From a virus, in the IMG/VR virus record IMGVR_UViG_3300027824_000016, positions 1 to 24,785 of that record: a stretch of DNA of 24,785 nt; one strand, 5' to 3'. The position numbers and the translations under genes were made by a program. The notes under the pieces were generated by a model. It saw only the letters and a program-made list of their open reading frames with translations, was not told the origin of the DNA and ran no database searches. Shown piece by piece: positions 8,029 through 16,570 of the stretch; positions within the stretch are counted from its first letter, which is position 1, and each line of letters starts with the position of its first letter.

Positions 8029-9150
8029 TTACCCTCCGGTCGATGAAGGAACTTGGGAGGTCCCCGAAAGAGCCGAGGGGGGAGTGCCCGAGGTGTTGGT
8101 GAGCGCGGGCAGCTTCGGAGTCCCGGTGGTCCCGGCCGAGGCGGGCAGGTTGAAGCCAGCGGCGTTGTAGGCGGCACGCAGGGCGGGAGTGAGCTGGACC
8201 CCGGTCGGCAGGGTGCCCCCGTAGATGGCGTTGGACTGGATGTGGCTGACCAGGGTGTTGAGCCAGTTCTGCTCGGGGGCGGTGGTGATGGCCGCGGCGT
8301 TGGCGGCCCCGTAGTTCCCGAGGGCGGCGTCCACCCCTGTCGCACCCGTCTGATACGCCTTCTCGTAGTTGCCCATGGCCTGCTCCAACGGGGCGGCCTG
8401 GGCCTGACCGGCGGCCAGGTTGGAGTTGAGCCACTGGGCGGCCGACGAGTTGGGAGCGAGACCCAGGTGGCCGAGAGCCTGCCCGCCCGCCTCGGCGGTG
8501 GCCATGGGGGTCACCTGTCCCGCGAGCACCGGATCCAGGTTCTTCTCGATGGCCAGGTCCTGGTTGGTCAGGCCCGAGGCGATCAGATCCCAAGGGTTGA
8601 CGGTGGTAGCCGCCTTGGACGTACCGCCGCCGGTCGATGGTTCACCGGGGCGGTGTCCCTCCCGCCAGGTGGCTTCGCGCTTGACCTCGGCCAACTGATC
8701 CGCCGATCCGGTCCAGTCCTTGCCGTACAACTGCTTGCCGATCTCATCGACGGTCGCGTTCTCCTGGGGCGAGAGGGACCCCTGGTCGATGGTCTTCATG
8801 CCCGAGAGCGCCCGCAGGTTGGCGACCCGCGACTGCTCGCCGGCCTTGGCCTCGTCCGCCTTGAGGCTCAGAGCGGGGTCCGAGGTGACCGGGCCGGTCT
8901 GGGGAGGGGTGTCCTGGGAGCCGCCGGGGCTGCTCTTGGTGAAGGGCTTCTCGATGTCCTCCCACGTGGACTCGGCGCTACCGGCGAAGGTCTCCCCGGC
9001 GCTCTTGAGGGCGTTGTCGATCTTGGTCTCCCACCCGGGCGAAGCCGTGAAACCCGCCTGCTGGAGGGCGTTCAGGGTCTTCTCGGCCTTGGCCGGGTCT
9101 ACCCCCAGCGCCTTGGCCAACTTGTCGAGCGTGTCCTGGGATACTGGCAC
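8029..9150 (-). CDS. Putative internal virion protein
   Basis: A 373-residue protein starting at GTG 9150, preceded by AAGGTAG. Residues 1-35 look like a small helical domain (LDKLAKALGVDPAKAEKTLNA). Residues about 60-110 are a Ser/Pro/Gly linker. Residues about 165-300 are Ala/Asn/Gln-rich and helical, and the last 50 are Pro/Ser/Thr-rich. No catalytic motif is seen. Such low-complexity, Ala/Gln-rich proteins next to a giant ejection protein usually belong to the capsid-internal core and leave the virion with the DNA. The assignment is from position and composition only. Confidence 0.65.
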   Translation of the reverse strand: MPVSQDTLDKLAKALGVDPAKAEKTLNALQQAGFTASPGWETKIDNALKSAGETFAGSAESTWEDIEKPFTKSSPGGSQDTPPQTGPVTSDPALSLKADEAKAGEQSRVANLRALSGMKTIDQGSLSPQENATVDEIGKQLYGKDWTGSADQLAEVKREATWREGHRPGEPSTGGGTSKAATTVNPWDLIASGLTNQDLAIEKNLDPVLAGQVTPMATAEAGGQALGHLGLAPNSSAAQWLNSNLAAGQAQAAPLEQAMGNYEKAYQTGATGVDAALGNYGAANAAAITTAPEQNWLNTLVSHIQSNAIYGGTLPTGVQLTPALRAAYNAAGFNLPASAGTTGTPKLPALTNTSGTPPSALSGTSQVPSSTGG

Positions 9151-9170
9151 GGTCCAACGCTACCTTGCCA

Positions 9171-10097
9171 TCACTGTCCGAGGGTGGCTCCGAGGCCGGT
9201 GGCCACCCCTGCCTGGGAGAGAACCGCCTGGGCCGCCTGGGCCTGACCACCCTGGGCGTTCATGGCCGTGGCGAGAAGTTGCTGGGGCTGGGCGCTGATC
9301 CCCAACTGCTGGAGGGCGAAGCCGAGTTGGGGGACCACCTGCTGCACGTCGAGTCCCTGTTGCTGGGCCGAGAGTGCGAGCTGGGCCTGGGCGTTGGCGA
9401 TCTGCTCCTGCTGGCCTCCGTAGCCGACCTGTTCGGACTGCTGGCTGAGTTGGGCGAGCTGCTGGTTCCGGTAGATGTCGGCCTGCTGCCAGGCGTACTC
9501 CTGAGCCGCGGTCCCCTGCTGCTCCTTGGACCCCTGGGTGTTCAACGTCCCCGAGGCCGCAAGACCCCCCTGGAGGTTCTGTTGCTTGTTCTTGTAGGCC
9601 AGGGCCGCCTCGGCCTGCTGCTCGGGGAACTGCTGGGCCTGGAGGCCGTACTGGCCGGTCTCGATGCCCTGCTGGGCCGCCGCCGTACCCGCCTGCTCGG
9701 CCAGTCCCTGGCCCTGGAGTTGGGTCCCCTGGTAGCCGAGAAGGTCCGAGGCCAACTGGTAGCCCGAGGTCGAGATGGCGTTCTGCCCCTGGACCGCCAT
9801 GCCCGGGACAGCGGTCCCCAGGCTCTGCTCCGCGGTGGAGAAGGTGAGGCCGCCCTGGGCCATGCCGATCCCCGACCCGCCCATGAGGTACTGGGCGATC
9901 TGGGAGGCCACGGTCGGGTCGGCCTGCAACTGGGCTTCGATGCTTCCGACGTTGCCCGGGACGGGCGCTGGAGCGGCCGGCGCCCCGCCTTGCTGCTTCT
10001 GGTTGGCCGCCGCCCATGCCTGGGGCGTGTTGGCCTGCCCGCCGAGCATGGGGTTCGCCGGGGCCGGGGGATCGGGGGTGTAGCCCTTGAACGGCAT
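9171..10097 (-). CDS. Gln/Ala/Gly-rich putative internal virion protein
   Basis: A 308-residue protein starting at ATG 10097, immediately after the adaptor-like gene. Glutamine, alanine and glycine dominate residues about 120-308 (repeated AQ, QQ and GQ patterns), while residues 1-50 are Pro/Ala-rich. There are no cysteines, and there is little charge. Long helical, Gln-rich proteins of this sort resemble the smaller ejection proteins of short-tailed phages, such as T7 gp14 or P22 gp7 in composition and position. Identity with either is not claimed. It forms a row with the next two genes, probably one ejectosome set. Confidence 0.65.
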   Translation of the reverse strand: MPFKGYTPDPPAPANPMLGGQANTPQAWAAANQKQQGGAPAAPAPVPGNVGSIEAQLQADPTVASQIAQYLMGGSGIGMAQGGLTFSTAEQSLGTAVPGMAVQGQNAISTSGYQLASDLLGYQGTQLQGQGLAEQAGTAAAQQGIETGQYGLQAQQFPEQQAEAALAYKNKQQNLQGGLAASGTLNTQGSKEQQGTAAQEYAWQQADIYRNQQLAQLSQQSEQVGYGGQQEQIANAQAQLALSAQQQGLDVQQVVPQLGFALQQLGISAQPQQLLATAMNAQGGQAQAAQAVLSQAGVATGLGATLGQ

Positions 10098-10811
10098 TTA
10101 CCACCCGTCCGATGACTCGCCGCCCATGGCGTAGAGGGGCGGGTAGCCGACGTTGCCGGTCTGCATCACGTCGGCCAGGTCGGTGAGGTCGCGGGTCCGG
10201 TTCATCATCTCGGCCAGGTTGGCCTCGTAGATGCCCTTGGCCGCCTGCCAATCGGGGTCACGGTCCTTGCGGCGTGCCCGATAGATGGCGTAGTCGTACA
10301 CGATGTCCTGCCACCCGGGCTGCGTGTCGATGTTGGTGGTCCCGGTGACCGCGGCGGCTGCGCGGTAGTAGAACAACTGCAAGGTGCCGCTCTGGCCCGG
10401 GGACGGGTAGAGCATGACGTAGGGCTGGATCAGGCCGGTGGAGCCATCGGTCTTCTCCCACATCGTCCAGAATCGGGGCCAGGCGGCGGGCAGGGAGGGG
10501 AGGATGCCCCACTCGTCGTCCATGGCGTTGTAGCGCCGGTACTCGCACGGGTAGGTGATCGTCGAGCCGGTGGGGGTGAACTGGCTCCGGTGGCCGTTCA
10601 AGAAGTCGGCGGGGCAGTTGTAGGTCTGGGTGAGGGCGGTGACCGAGATGGAGTCGATGTTCCACAGGATCTCGGCTCTACGGGAGACCTCCAGGCACCC
10701 CTCGTTGATCCAGGTGGTGAGTTCGGTATCGGACCAGTACACGGCACTGGCCTCGTCGAGAAGGGACCGGACCGCGACAATCGCGTTGGTCATACTCACC
10801 GTGGCGGGCAT
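10098..10811 (-). CDS. Head-to-tail adaptor (gp11/gp4-like neck protein)
   Basis: A 237-residue protein. It starts at ATG 10811; an internal ATG six codons later is possible. Residues about 8-45 have the pattern of small phage adaptor proteins: a helix with RSLLDEASAVYWSDTELTTW followed by INEGCLEV, where paired Trp-Ser-Asp and Trp-Ile-Asn-Glu-Gly are typical. A central beta region (residues about 55-150, NIDSISVTALTQTYNCPADF and later PYVMLYPSPGQSGTLQLFYY) precedes C-terminal helices rich in R, D and E. This order (helices, beta domain, helices) fits the ring that joins the portal to the nozzle in short-tailed phages. The call is fairly secure as a neck/adaptor protein; the exact family is not. 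Confidence 0.7.
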   Translation of the reverse strand: MPATVSMTNAIVAVRSLLDEASAVYWSDTELTTWINEGCLEVSRRAEILWNIDSISVTALTQTYNCPADFLNGHRSQFTPTGSTITYPCEYRRYNAMDDEWGILPSLPAAWPRFWTMWEKTDGSTGLIQPYVMLYPSPGQSGTLQLFYYRAAAAVTGTTNIDTQPGWQDIVYDYAIYRARRKDRDPDWQAAKGIYEANLAEMMNRTRDLTDLADVMQTGNVGYPPLYAMGGESSDGW

Positions 10812-10820
10812 GGTCAGATC

Positions 10821-11579
10821 CTAACTGTAGAACTGGGTCGTGTGGGCGTTTACGGTGACCGTGCCGAGAGCGGTGACGTTGGAGGTCTGCATGTACAGGT
10901 CGTAGGTGGGAGCGGACGACGGGACGCTGGTGTCCTGTACGCCCATGGGGAAGGACAAGTGCATCGGATAGAGATACGCCGGTTCGGTCAGGTTCCAGTA
11001 GGCCATCGACGTGAACGCCCCACCCAGTTGGTCGGTGAAGGTAAAGCTGGTGTCGTAGAGATGGCCTTGCAACTGGAAGAAGTCGGTGGCGGTGGGGGCC
11101 CCGGCACCGGAGGGATTGAGGCGCACGTCCACCCACATCTGGATATTCGACACAAGCGCGCCCGCTGGCTTGGTGATCGTGTTGGACAACTGGACCCAAC
11201 TGGACACCCCGCCGCCGGCGGCCACCCACGACGGTGTGCCGAAGGTGTCGATCTGCTCGTTCGCCGCCTTGACCCCAGTCCCCCCGGTCGCATTGACCGT
11301 CACGATGCCCTGACCGCCCGAGGGGCTGAGGGTCACGTTGGTCCCGGCGACGAGTTGCTGAACGTAGTTCCCCCACTGAGTAACCACCTTGCCCACCTGG
11401 TTGACCTTGGTGGTTAGGGCCTGGTTGTTGGCCGGGTTCGGAGGCAGGACCGTGTTTGTGTAGAGCTGGAGGGCCCGGTTGTTGTCCTGCTGCTCCTGGG
11501 TCCCCTCGGTGATGTGGGGAAGAAGAAGGGGGGGCGAGCCGTTGTAAGTGCCGGCGTAGGGGATCGGGTTGGCGGGCAT
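10821..11579 (-). CDS. Fibre-like virion protein
   Basis: A 252-residue protein starting at ATG 11579, overlapping the previous stop by one base (TGATG). Residues about 28-75 are helical (EQQDNNRALQLYTNTV, then KVNQVGKVVTQWGNYVQQL) and could be a short coiled-coil stalk. Residues about 77-98 (VAGTNVTLSPSGGQGIVTVN) match the short beta turn motif common in phage fibres. The C-terminal 150 residues are a beta-rich domain with regular hydrophobic spacing, like a carbohydrate-binding or head domain. Lying between nozzle and adaptor genes, it may be a short appendage on the neck or nozzle rather than the main fibre. Confidence 0.65.
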   Translation of the reverse strand: MPANPIPYAGTYNGSPPLLLPHITEGTQEQQDNNRALQLYTNTVLPPNPANNQALTTKVNQVGKVVTQWGNYVQQLVAGTNVTLSPSGGQGIVTVNATGGTGVKAANEQIDTFGTPSWVAAGGGVSSWVQLSNTITKPAGALVSNIQMWVDVRLNPSGAGAPTATDFFQLQGHLYDTSFTFTDQLGGAFTSMAYWNLTEPAYLYPMHLSFPMGVQDTSVPSSAPTYDLYMQTSNVTALGTVTVNAHTTQFYS

Positions 11580-13309
11580 CAGTTACTCGTCGGGATGTGG
11601 GTGGTCTCCTGGTACGCGAAGGAGACCGAGTGGATGATCGGCGCGGAGTTCGAGCCGGTGGTGTTGTCGGCGTTGAGGATGACCACGACCTGCTCGGCCC
11701 CGAGGAGGGAGACGTTGAACCGGTACTCCTGGGTGGCCGTCGTCACCGCGGCCGTCGTGTAGGGACCAGCGGTCACAGCCCCGGTGGGCGCCTGGGATTG
11801 GAGCGAGACCGAGACCGTTCCGCCGGCCTGGGGGCACGACGCCCGCACGACCACCTGGCGGACATCGACCAGATGATCGTCGGAAACCTTCATCGACAGG
11901 GACTGCCACTGGTAGTGCTGGGCCGGGACGGTAGCGTCGAACTCGGTGATCCATTGCTTGGCCCCGCCCGTGATCGAGATGGGTGAGGCGTACATCTGGT
12001 TCTCGAAGACCCCGGGCGAGAAGTGGAAGAAGGTATGGCCCGCCGCGTAGCCGGTCTGGGCGGAACGGGGGTAGAGAACCCACCACGACCCGGTGGTGGT
12101 GTCGAAGACGTAGTTGTTGGAGAACAGGACCAGATCGTTCCACCGCTGGACGAAGAAGCCGTAGTTGTTGGACGCGATGGCGCTGGTGGTGCAGTCGAAG
12201 AAGTCGTCGTCGAGCTGGGCGCTGATCTTGGTGGAGGTGTTGCCCCCGTTCCAGACCCAGGCCCCCGCGTTCTGGGAGCAGTAGACCAGGCCGTCCCGGG
12301 TGGCCCCGGCCTTGCCGTAAAAGTCCCCGGTGGACATGACCCCGGGGTAGGGAGTGACCTGGGCGGGTGAGAATATGTCGCCGGTCAGCACGATCCCGCC
12401 ACCCTGCTTCTTCACCAGGAACAGTTCGCCGGACGAGATGGAGCCCATGCACCCGTAGCCGAAGGGGCTCTCGGGGCCGAGGATGGTCTGCTGGAAGCCG
12501 AAGACGTTGGAGTTGGGGGGGTCGGTGAAGCAGACCTGCTCGTTCACGTTGAAGGTGGAGATGGGCCACTTGTAGCCGATGCCCGACAGGGTGACCAGGC
12601 GGTTCTGGTAGCCGATCAACTGGCCTGAGACCTCGCTCCCCGCGGTCACCAGGTCGGCCAGCGAGAAGGTCACAGAGCCGGGCGAGGCGATGGTGCCGCC
12701 CCAGGGGTAGACCTTGTTCGACCCGTTGGAGGGGTAGACGAACAGGTGACCCGAGGTCGTGTTGGCGTCGGTCAGGACGGCACCGGGGAAGGCCAGGACG
12801 GGGGCGCCCACGTTGACGGTGGACGGGTAGAGCGCGTTGTCGATCATGCGCGACCAGGTGGGGTAGGGGGCGCCGAAGATCCCCGGGGTGGTGGGGTCGA
12901 TGGCGTTGCGGAGCAGGTTGGCCGACGAGGTGGTCAGGTCGTCGGAGTAGATGATCGTGTAGTGGTGGGTCCCATCGTCGCCTTCCAGGCCGATGATGGC
13001 CTCGGTGTCCCCGTTGTTGAGGGCGGGGTTGACCGTCATCATCGTCACATAGAGCGTCGTGGCGCCACCGGGAAAGGCCGGGCTGTACTGGTAGGCGTTC
13101 TTCACCCCGGGTAGGGGACCGAGGCCGCCCCGCGGGAGGGCGATGCAGGCCCAGGTCCCCGCCTGGTTCGCCGCTCCTTGGGGGGAGGCGACGATGGGAG
13201 TCTGCGTAGCGACCTTGGAGTAGTCGTAGACGCCCGGGGTGAAGTCCTCAATGGTCATCCACTGGTAGGGCTGGGTGGTGTCGCCGCCCGGCACGGTTCC
13301 CGAGGGCAT
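11579..13309 (-). CDS. Nozzle-like tail protein (beta-propeller type)
   Basis: A 576-residue protein from ATG 13309. It is beta-rich throughout, with spaced aromatic and Gly/Asp turns (for example GSNKVYPWGGTI, IGYQNRLVTLSGIGY, GAWVWNGGNT, RWNDLVLFSNNYVFD). Short strand-turn-strand units repeat about every 50 residues between 140 and 450, as in a propeller. The last 110 residues look like a separate beta sandwich. Size, fold pattern and position next to an adaptor-like gene fit the nozzle or tail-tube B role of short-tailed phages, as in T7 gp12 or P22 gp10, which close the portal after packaging. Sequence motifs specific to those families are not evident, so this is a structural inference. 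Confidence 0.6.
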   Translation of the reverse strand: MPSGTVPGGDTTQPYQWMTIEDFTPGVYDYSKVATQTPIVASPQGAANQAGTWACIALPRGGLGPLPGVKNAYQYSPAFPGGATTLYVTMMTVNPALNNGDTEAIIGLEGDDGTHHYTIIYSDDLTTSSANLLRNAIDPTTPGIFGAPYPTWSRMIDNALYPSTVNVGAPVLAFPGAVLTDANTTSGHLFVYPSNGSNKVYPWGGTIASPGSVTFSLADLVTAGSEVSGQLIGYQNRLVTLSGIGYKWPISTFNVNEQVCFTDPPNSNVFGFQQTILGPESPFGYGCMGSISSGELFLVKKQGGGIVLTGDIFSPAQVTPYPGVMSTGDFYGKAGATRDGLVYCSQNAGAWVWNGGNTSTKISAQLDDDFFDCTTSAIASNNYGFFVQRWNDLVLFSNNYVFDTTTGSWWVLYPRSAQTGYAAGHTFFHFSPGVFENQMYASPISITGGAKQWITEFDATVPAQHYQWQSLSMKVSDDHLVDVRQVVVRASCPQAGGTVSVSLQSQAPTGAVTAGPYTTAAVTTATQEYRFNVSLLGAEQVVVILNADNTTGSNSAPIIHSVSFAYQETTHIPTSN

Positions 13310-13310
13310 G

Positions 13311-13691
13311 TCAGAAACCCGTCAGATCGGCAAAGCCCACCGAGGGCGGGAAGACCAGCGGCGAGCGCCGTTCGGAGCCGGACAGGATGCCCCGGGCGGT
13401 GAGCAGGTCGCGGACCAGGTTGACCTTCTCGTAGGTGGCGCAGAGTTCCCCGCGGCCCTGGAGGACCTCGGCTAGGAACTCGATGGCGGCGGCCTCGGAG
13501 TTCTTCGACCGGGCCACGGCAGACAGGGAGGGGTCCTGCTGCTGCCACGCCTGCCAATACTTGCGCCGGAAGCGGAGTTCCTTGTCGGCCAGGGAGGCGT
13601 GCTGACCCGCCAGGCCGGTGTCGCCCATGACAAGGCGATGGAGTTCGGCCAGGAGGTCGTCGTCAGACCGGGACAAGTAGCCCTCGGCCAC
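13311..13691 (-). CDS. Small helical protein, possibly head-associated
   Basis: A 126-residue protein from GTG 13691, two bases after the preceding stop. It is mainly helical and charged: DDDLLAELHRLVMG, then DKELRFRRKYWQAWQQQDPS, and an EFLAEVLQGRGELCATYEKV segment. The C-terminal 20 residues are Pro/Phe-rich and may be extended. There is no known motif. It lies between head genes and the nozzle-like gene, where small neck or completion proteins are usual. No family is recognised. Confidence 0.65.
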   Translation of the reverse strand: MAEGYLSRSDDDLLAELHRLVMGDTGLAGQHASLADKELRFRRKYWQAWQQQDPSLSAVARSKNSEAAAIEFLAEVLQGRGELCATYEKVNLVRDLLTARGILSGSERRSPLVFPPSVGFADLTGF

Positions 13692-13693
13692 GG

Positions 13694-14341
13694 TTACTCT
13701 CCCGTCAGGCTCTGGTCCTGCTTCTCCATGAGGGAGCTGATGAGACCGTTCATGCGCTCAAGTTCCTGGCGCATCTGGGCGTTCTCGGCCATGACACCAT
13801 CGAGCGCCCGGCGCTGGCCGGTCACGTCCCGCTCACCCACGTTGAGGACCGGGTACGCGTCCATCTCGGGGTCGAAGGCCGGGAAGTTGATCCGGTAGCC
13901 GGTCTCGGGGTGGGAGACCACCAGCTTGGGGGCGGCCCTGGTCAGTTCCTTGCGGTCCTCGAACTGGATGCCGTAGCGGGCGAACAGGTGACCCAACTCG
14001 TCACCGCGCCGCATGACCTGACCCTTGTTGCCGTTCCCGTCGTCGTAGACCGCCGGCCTGTCGTCAGACCTCGGGTCTCCGAGCACGTTGACGATGGCCT
14101 CGAAGGGGACGGACTTGGTGGCCCCGGGCTCGACGACCCAGCGCCTCCGGTTCCACGCGAACTCGACGGGCTTGCTGTCGTCGTTCTTGACCGACAGGAC
14201 ATCGCCGGGAATGAGGGCCGGGAGTTCGGCGCGGGCGAACATCGACGGCGGCTCGGGCTCGGGCTCGACATCGCCCTGGCGAAGCGTCCGGGCCAGTTCA
14301 TCGGGACGGAGAACCTTGGAGCGTGCTCCGGGCTGGGTCAT
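13694..14341 (-). CDS. Virion-associated protein with C-terminal coiled coil
   Basis: A 215-residue protein. ATG 14341 is chosen because it overlaps the previous stop (ATGA) and gives the natural domain start; a longer frame to 14494 would invade the previous gene. The central part holds a beta unit with VEFAWNRRRWVVEPGATKSV followed by PFEAIVNVLGDPRS. This pattern of wrapped strands ending in a helix and GDPRS is one I have met in uncharacterised proteins near phage capsid genes. Residues about 175-210 (MAENAQMRQELERMNGLISS) are a short coiled coil. It might be a capsid-surface or neck-linked protein. Function unknown. Confidence 0.7.
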   Translation of the reverse strand: MTQPGARSKVLRPDELARTLRQGDVEPEPEPPSMFARAELPALIPGDVLSVKNDDSKPVEFAWNRRRWVVEPGATKSVPFEAIVNVLGDPRSDDRPAVYDDGNGNKGQVMRRGDELGHLFARYGIQFEDRKELTRAAPKLVVSHPETGYRINFPAFDPEMDAYPVLNVGERDVTGQRRALDGVMAENAQMRQELERMNGLISSLMEKQDQSLTGE

Positions 14342-15033
14342 GTCAGGTAACCGTACAGGGTCGAAGCCGAGCCGGTGATCGCGGTATAGGCCGCACCAGG
14401 CAGGGCGGTCGGGGTGGTCTGGCCGGTGGACGAGGCGCCGGCGACGATGGGGGGGATGGCGTCCACGGTGGCCGCAGCCCCGGTGTACCCGCACATGGTC
14501 GGCTGGGTGCTGGCCGCGATCACAAACCCCATGTAGTACAGACCCGAGTAGGTGGTGGTGAACGAGGTTCCCGCACCGGCCGCCACGTTGGCGATGGCGT
14601 AGGACTGGACCGTCGAGGCCGCCAGGTCGGTCGTGGTGTTGTCAGCCGAGATGGCCAGGGGGACCCGGGCCGAGTTGGTGAGCACCGCCCAGTTGTGGGT
14701 CACCGTGACCGACGCCGTGGTGCCGCTGACGAAGTTGAGGTTGTTGACCACCGTGTTGACCGGCACGTTCACCGCGGCCAGGTACAGAGTCCCCGAGGCC
14801 ACGGCGATGGTGACCGACTGGCCCGCCTCGGGCCGACCAATGGTCTGGCCCACGTTGGTCGCCGGTCCGGTCCCCGCGGTGCCTCCGCTCGGGAAGGTCT
14901 GGAGGGCCTGGGCGAACTGGTTCATCAACTCGTCGAGCGACCCCGTGGCGGTGGGGGTGGTGCCCGCGGCGGTGATGATGTTCTTCCACAGTTCCGCCAG
15001 GGAACCGGGAACCGGGAGAGTGGCCTTGGTCAT
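14338..15033 (-). CDS. Beta-rich putative head or surface protein
   Basis: A 231-residue protein whose ATG (15033) overlaps the previous stop (ATGA). Residues 1-50 are a helical leader (GSLAELWKNIITAAG, SLDELMNQFAQALQ). Residues about 55-231 are a beta-rich Thr/Ala/Val domain with repeated TxTxVxN patterns, ending in a compact strand (YTAITGSASTLYGYL). This looks like a surface-exposed jelly-roll or head domain joined to a short helical anchor. It lies two genes after the major capsid protein, so it may decorate the head. No family is recognised. Confidence 0.65.
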   Translation of the reverse strand: MTKATLPVPGSLAELWKNIITAAGTTPTATGSLDELMNQFAQALQTFPSGGTAGTGPATNVGQTIGRPEAGQSVTIAVASGTLYLAAVNVPVNTVVNNLNFVSGTTASVTVTHNWAVLTNSARVPLAISADNTTTDLAASTVQSYAIANVAAGAGTSFTTTYSGLYYMGFVIAASTQPTMCGYTGAAATVDAIPPIVAGASSTGQTTPTALPGAAYTAITGSASTLYGYLT

Positions 15034-15572
15034 GCCCGGTACAGCCTCGCCCAGATCAGTCCGACCGTCGTGGTCGAGTAGGTAGTCTGGGTGGTCAGGG
15101 CCTCGCCGTAGACCGAACCCGGGATCGGGGTGATGGTGCCCGCCGGGGCCGAGGTCAGGATGCCCGCCGTGTTGGCCGAGAGGACCAGGCGGTCGTGGAT
15201 GGTCGTGTGGCTGTCCACGAAGACCGGGGCGATGCCCTGGGTCTGGACCTGGCAGATGGCATTGGCGGCGACCGTGGTCAGAGCCGGTCCGGTGAGAAGC
15301 GCCGCGTTGATCGGGGTCAGGATGCTCCCGTCACCGATGACGACACCGATGGCGTCGGCCAGGTTGCCGTCCCCGGTCACACAGGCGATGACGGTCGGGA
15401 TCGTGTAGGTCCCCCCGTCGCCAGCGATGGAGAATGGGACGGTCACGTTGAACTTGACCACCGTGCCGACGTTGAGCGCGACGGCACCGTTCTTGTACTG
15501 CTCGACGTAGGTGTCGAAGACGGGCTGCGAACTGAAAACGCCCGCTACGTTGGCTGACATGCCTGTGGGCAC
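15030..15572 (-). CDS. Putative capsid decoration protein
   Basis: A 180-residue protein from GTG 15572 with AAAAGGAG about 6 nt upstream. Residues about 30-90 have a beta pattern (ALNVGTVVKFNVTVPFSIAG, then TVIACVTGDGNLADAIGVV) like the DUF2190-type capsid proteins, in which a strand-rich barrel follows a short N-terminal tail. The C-terminal half repeats the strand pattern and ends with VGLIWARLYRA. It lies immediately after the major capsid gene, where cement or decoration proteins normally are. It may bind the capsid surface and stabilise it against internal DNA pressure. The family match is by resemblance only. Confidence 0.6.
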   Translation of the reverse strand: MPTGMSANVAGVFSSQPVFDTYVEQYKNGAVALNVGTVVKFNVTVPFSIAGDGGTYTIPTVIACVTGDGNLADAIGVVIGDGSILTPINAALLTGPALTTVAANAICQVQTQGIAPVFVDSHTTIHDRLVLSANTAGILTSAPAGTITPIPGSVYGEALTTQTTYSTTTVGLIWARLYRA

Positions 15573-15583
15573 TGGTTCTCCTT

Positions 15584-16564
15584 TTACGCCGTTAGCGCGG
15601 TCATCTTGCCGTTGAGCTGCGGGTTGGTGCAGATCAGGTTGCAGGCCACATAGACCAGCGACGTGATGACCATTTGGTCGGTCGGCTGCTGGAAGTCTCC
15701 CACCACCCAGTCCCCGTTCGTGTTGACCGCAAGCTCCATGTAGTCGTCGTTGACGAAGCAGAGCAGGTTCCCCGAACCCGAGGCGGCGCCCGAGGTGGGG
15801 ATGTGCTCATCGACGAGCCAGGGCTGGTTCCTGTACCAGCCACCGGAGAACCCGCCCGAGGCGAAGGTCTGGTCAACCACCGCGGTCGGCTGGGTGTACT
15901 GGACCTGAGGCTGCAACAGGTTCTCGTAGCGGGTCAGATTGGCCCGGACCGAGGCGGTGAACTTGGGGGCGCGGGCACCGATGGTGCAGAGGTCCCACAG
16001 CGAGTTCAGCGCACCGATGGACAGCGTGGTCGTGGTGCTGTCGATCTGGGCCTTGAGCCAGGTGTACGAGGATCGGGTCAGGCCGGCGTAGGTGGACGAC
16101 AGGGTGCCGTCATCGATCACTTCGAGCAGGCCGTCGATGTCCTTGTAGTTGGCACCGTAGGACCACATCTGCGTGGCGATCCGGTCGCGCAGGTCCATCT
16201 TGGAGTTCTCGCATTGCTCGACGACCAGGTTGGCCACCGCGTACTCCGAGTCGGCCCTGATGAGGTCACGCTGGGCCAGGGTGACGTTGGTGTAGTTCTC
16301 CTTCCAGAGCCACACCCCGTCCAACTCGGTGTCGGAGGGCTCGACGTTGAGAACCTCGGGACCGTAGAACGATCCGCCGGTCGCCCAGGGCTGGTAGATG
16401 AACCGGGACTCGATCTGGTAGCCGCCACGGCGGACGACCTTGTTCTGGGTGAACAGTCGCCAGGTGACCGGACTCCCCTTGTAGTACACGTCGGTCGCTT
16501 CCTCACGCAAGATTCGCCGTGAGATCGACGTGATGGTGTCTACACCAACAGGTGTTCCGGCCAT
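15584..16564 (-). CDS. Major capsid protein
   Basis: A 326-residue protein from ATG 16564 with a GAGGGAGGG site about 10 nt upstream. Residues 1-50 form an N-arm (GVDTITSISRRILREEATDV, then VTWRLFTQNKVVRRGG). Residues about 75-200 hold helices with aromatic and charged residues (TELDGVWLWKENYTNVTLAQ, the LIRADSEYAVANLVVEQCEN helix, and MWSYGANYKDIDGLL). The C-terminal half is strand-rich (GGWYRNQPWLVDEHIPT, then LCFVNDDYMELAV and DQMVITSLVYVACNLIC). Size, position after the scaffold and this layout fit an HK97-fold shell protein. No protease gene or maturation cleavage site is visible, consistent with use of a separate scaffold. Confidence 0.85.
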   Translation of the reverse strand: MAGTPVGVDTITSISRRILREEATDVYYKGSPVTWRLFTQNKVVRRGGYQIESRFIYQPWATGGSFYGPEVLNVEPSDTELDGVWLWKENYTNVTLAQRDLIRADSEYAVANLVVEQCENSKMDLRDRIATQMWSYGANYKDIDGLLEVIDDGTLSSTYAGLTRSSYTWLKAQIDSTTTTLSIGALNSLWDLCTIGARAPKFTASVRANLTRYENLLQPQVQYTQPTAVVDQTFASGGFSGGWYRNQPWLVDEHIPTSGAASGSGNLLCFVNDDYMELAVNTNGDWVVGDFQQPTDQMVITSLVYVACNLICTNPQLNGKMTALTA

Positions 16565-16570
16565 CTCTTA

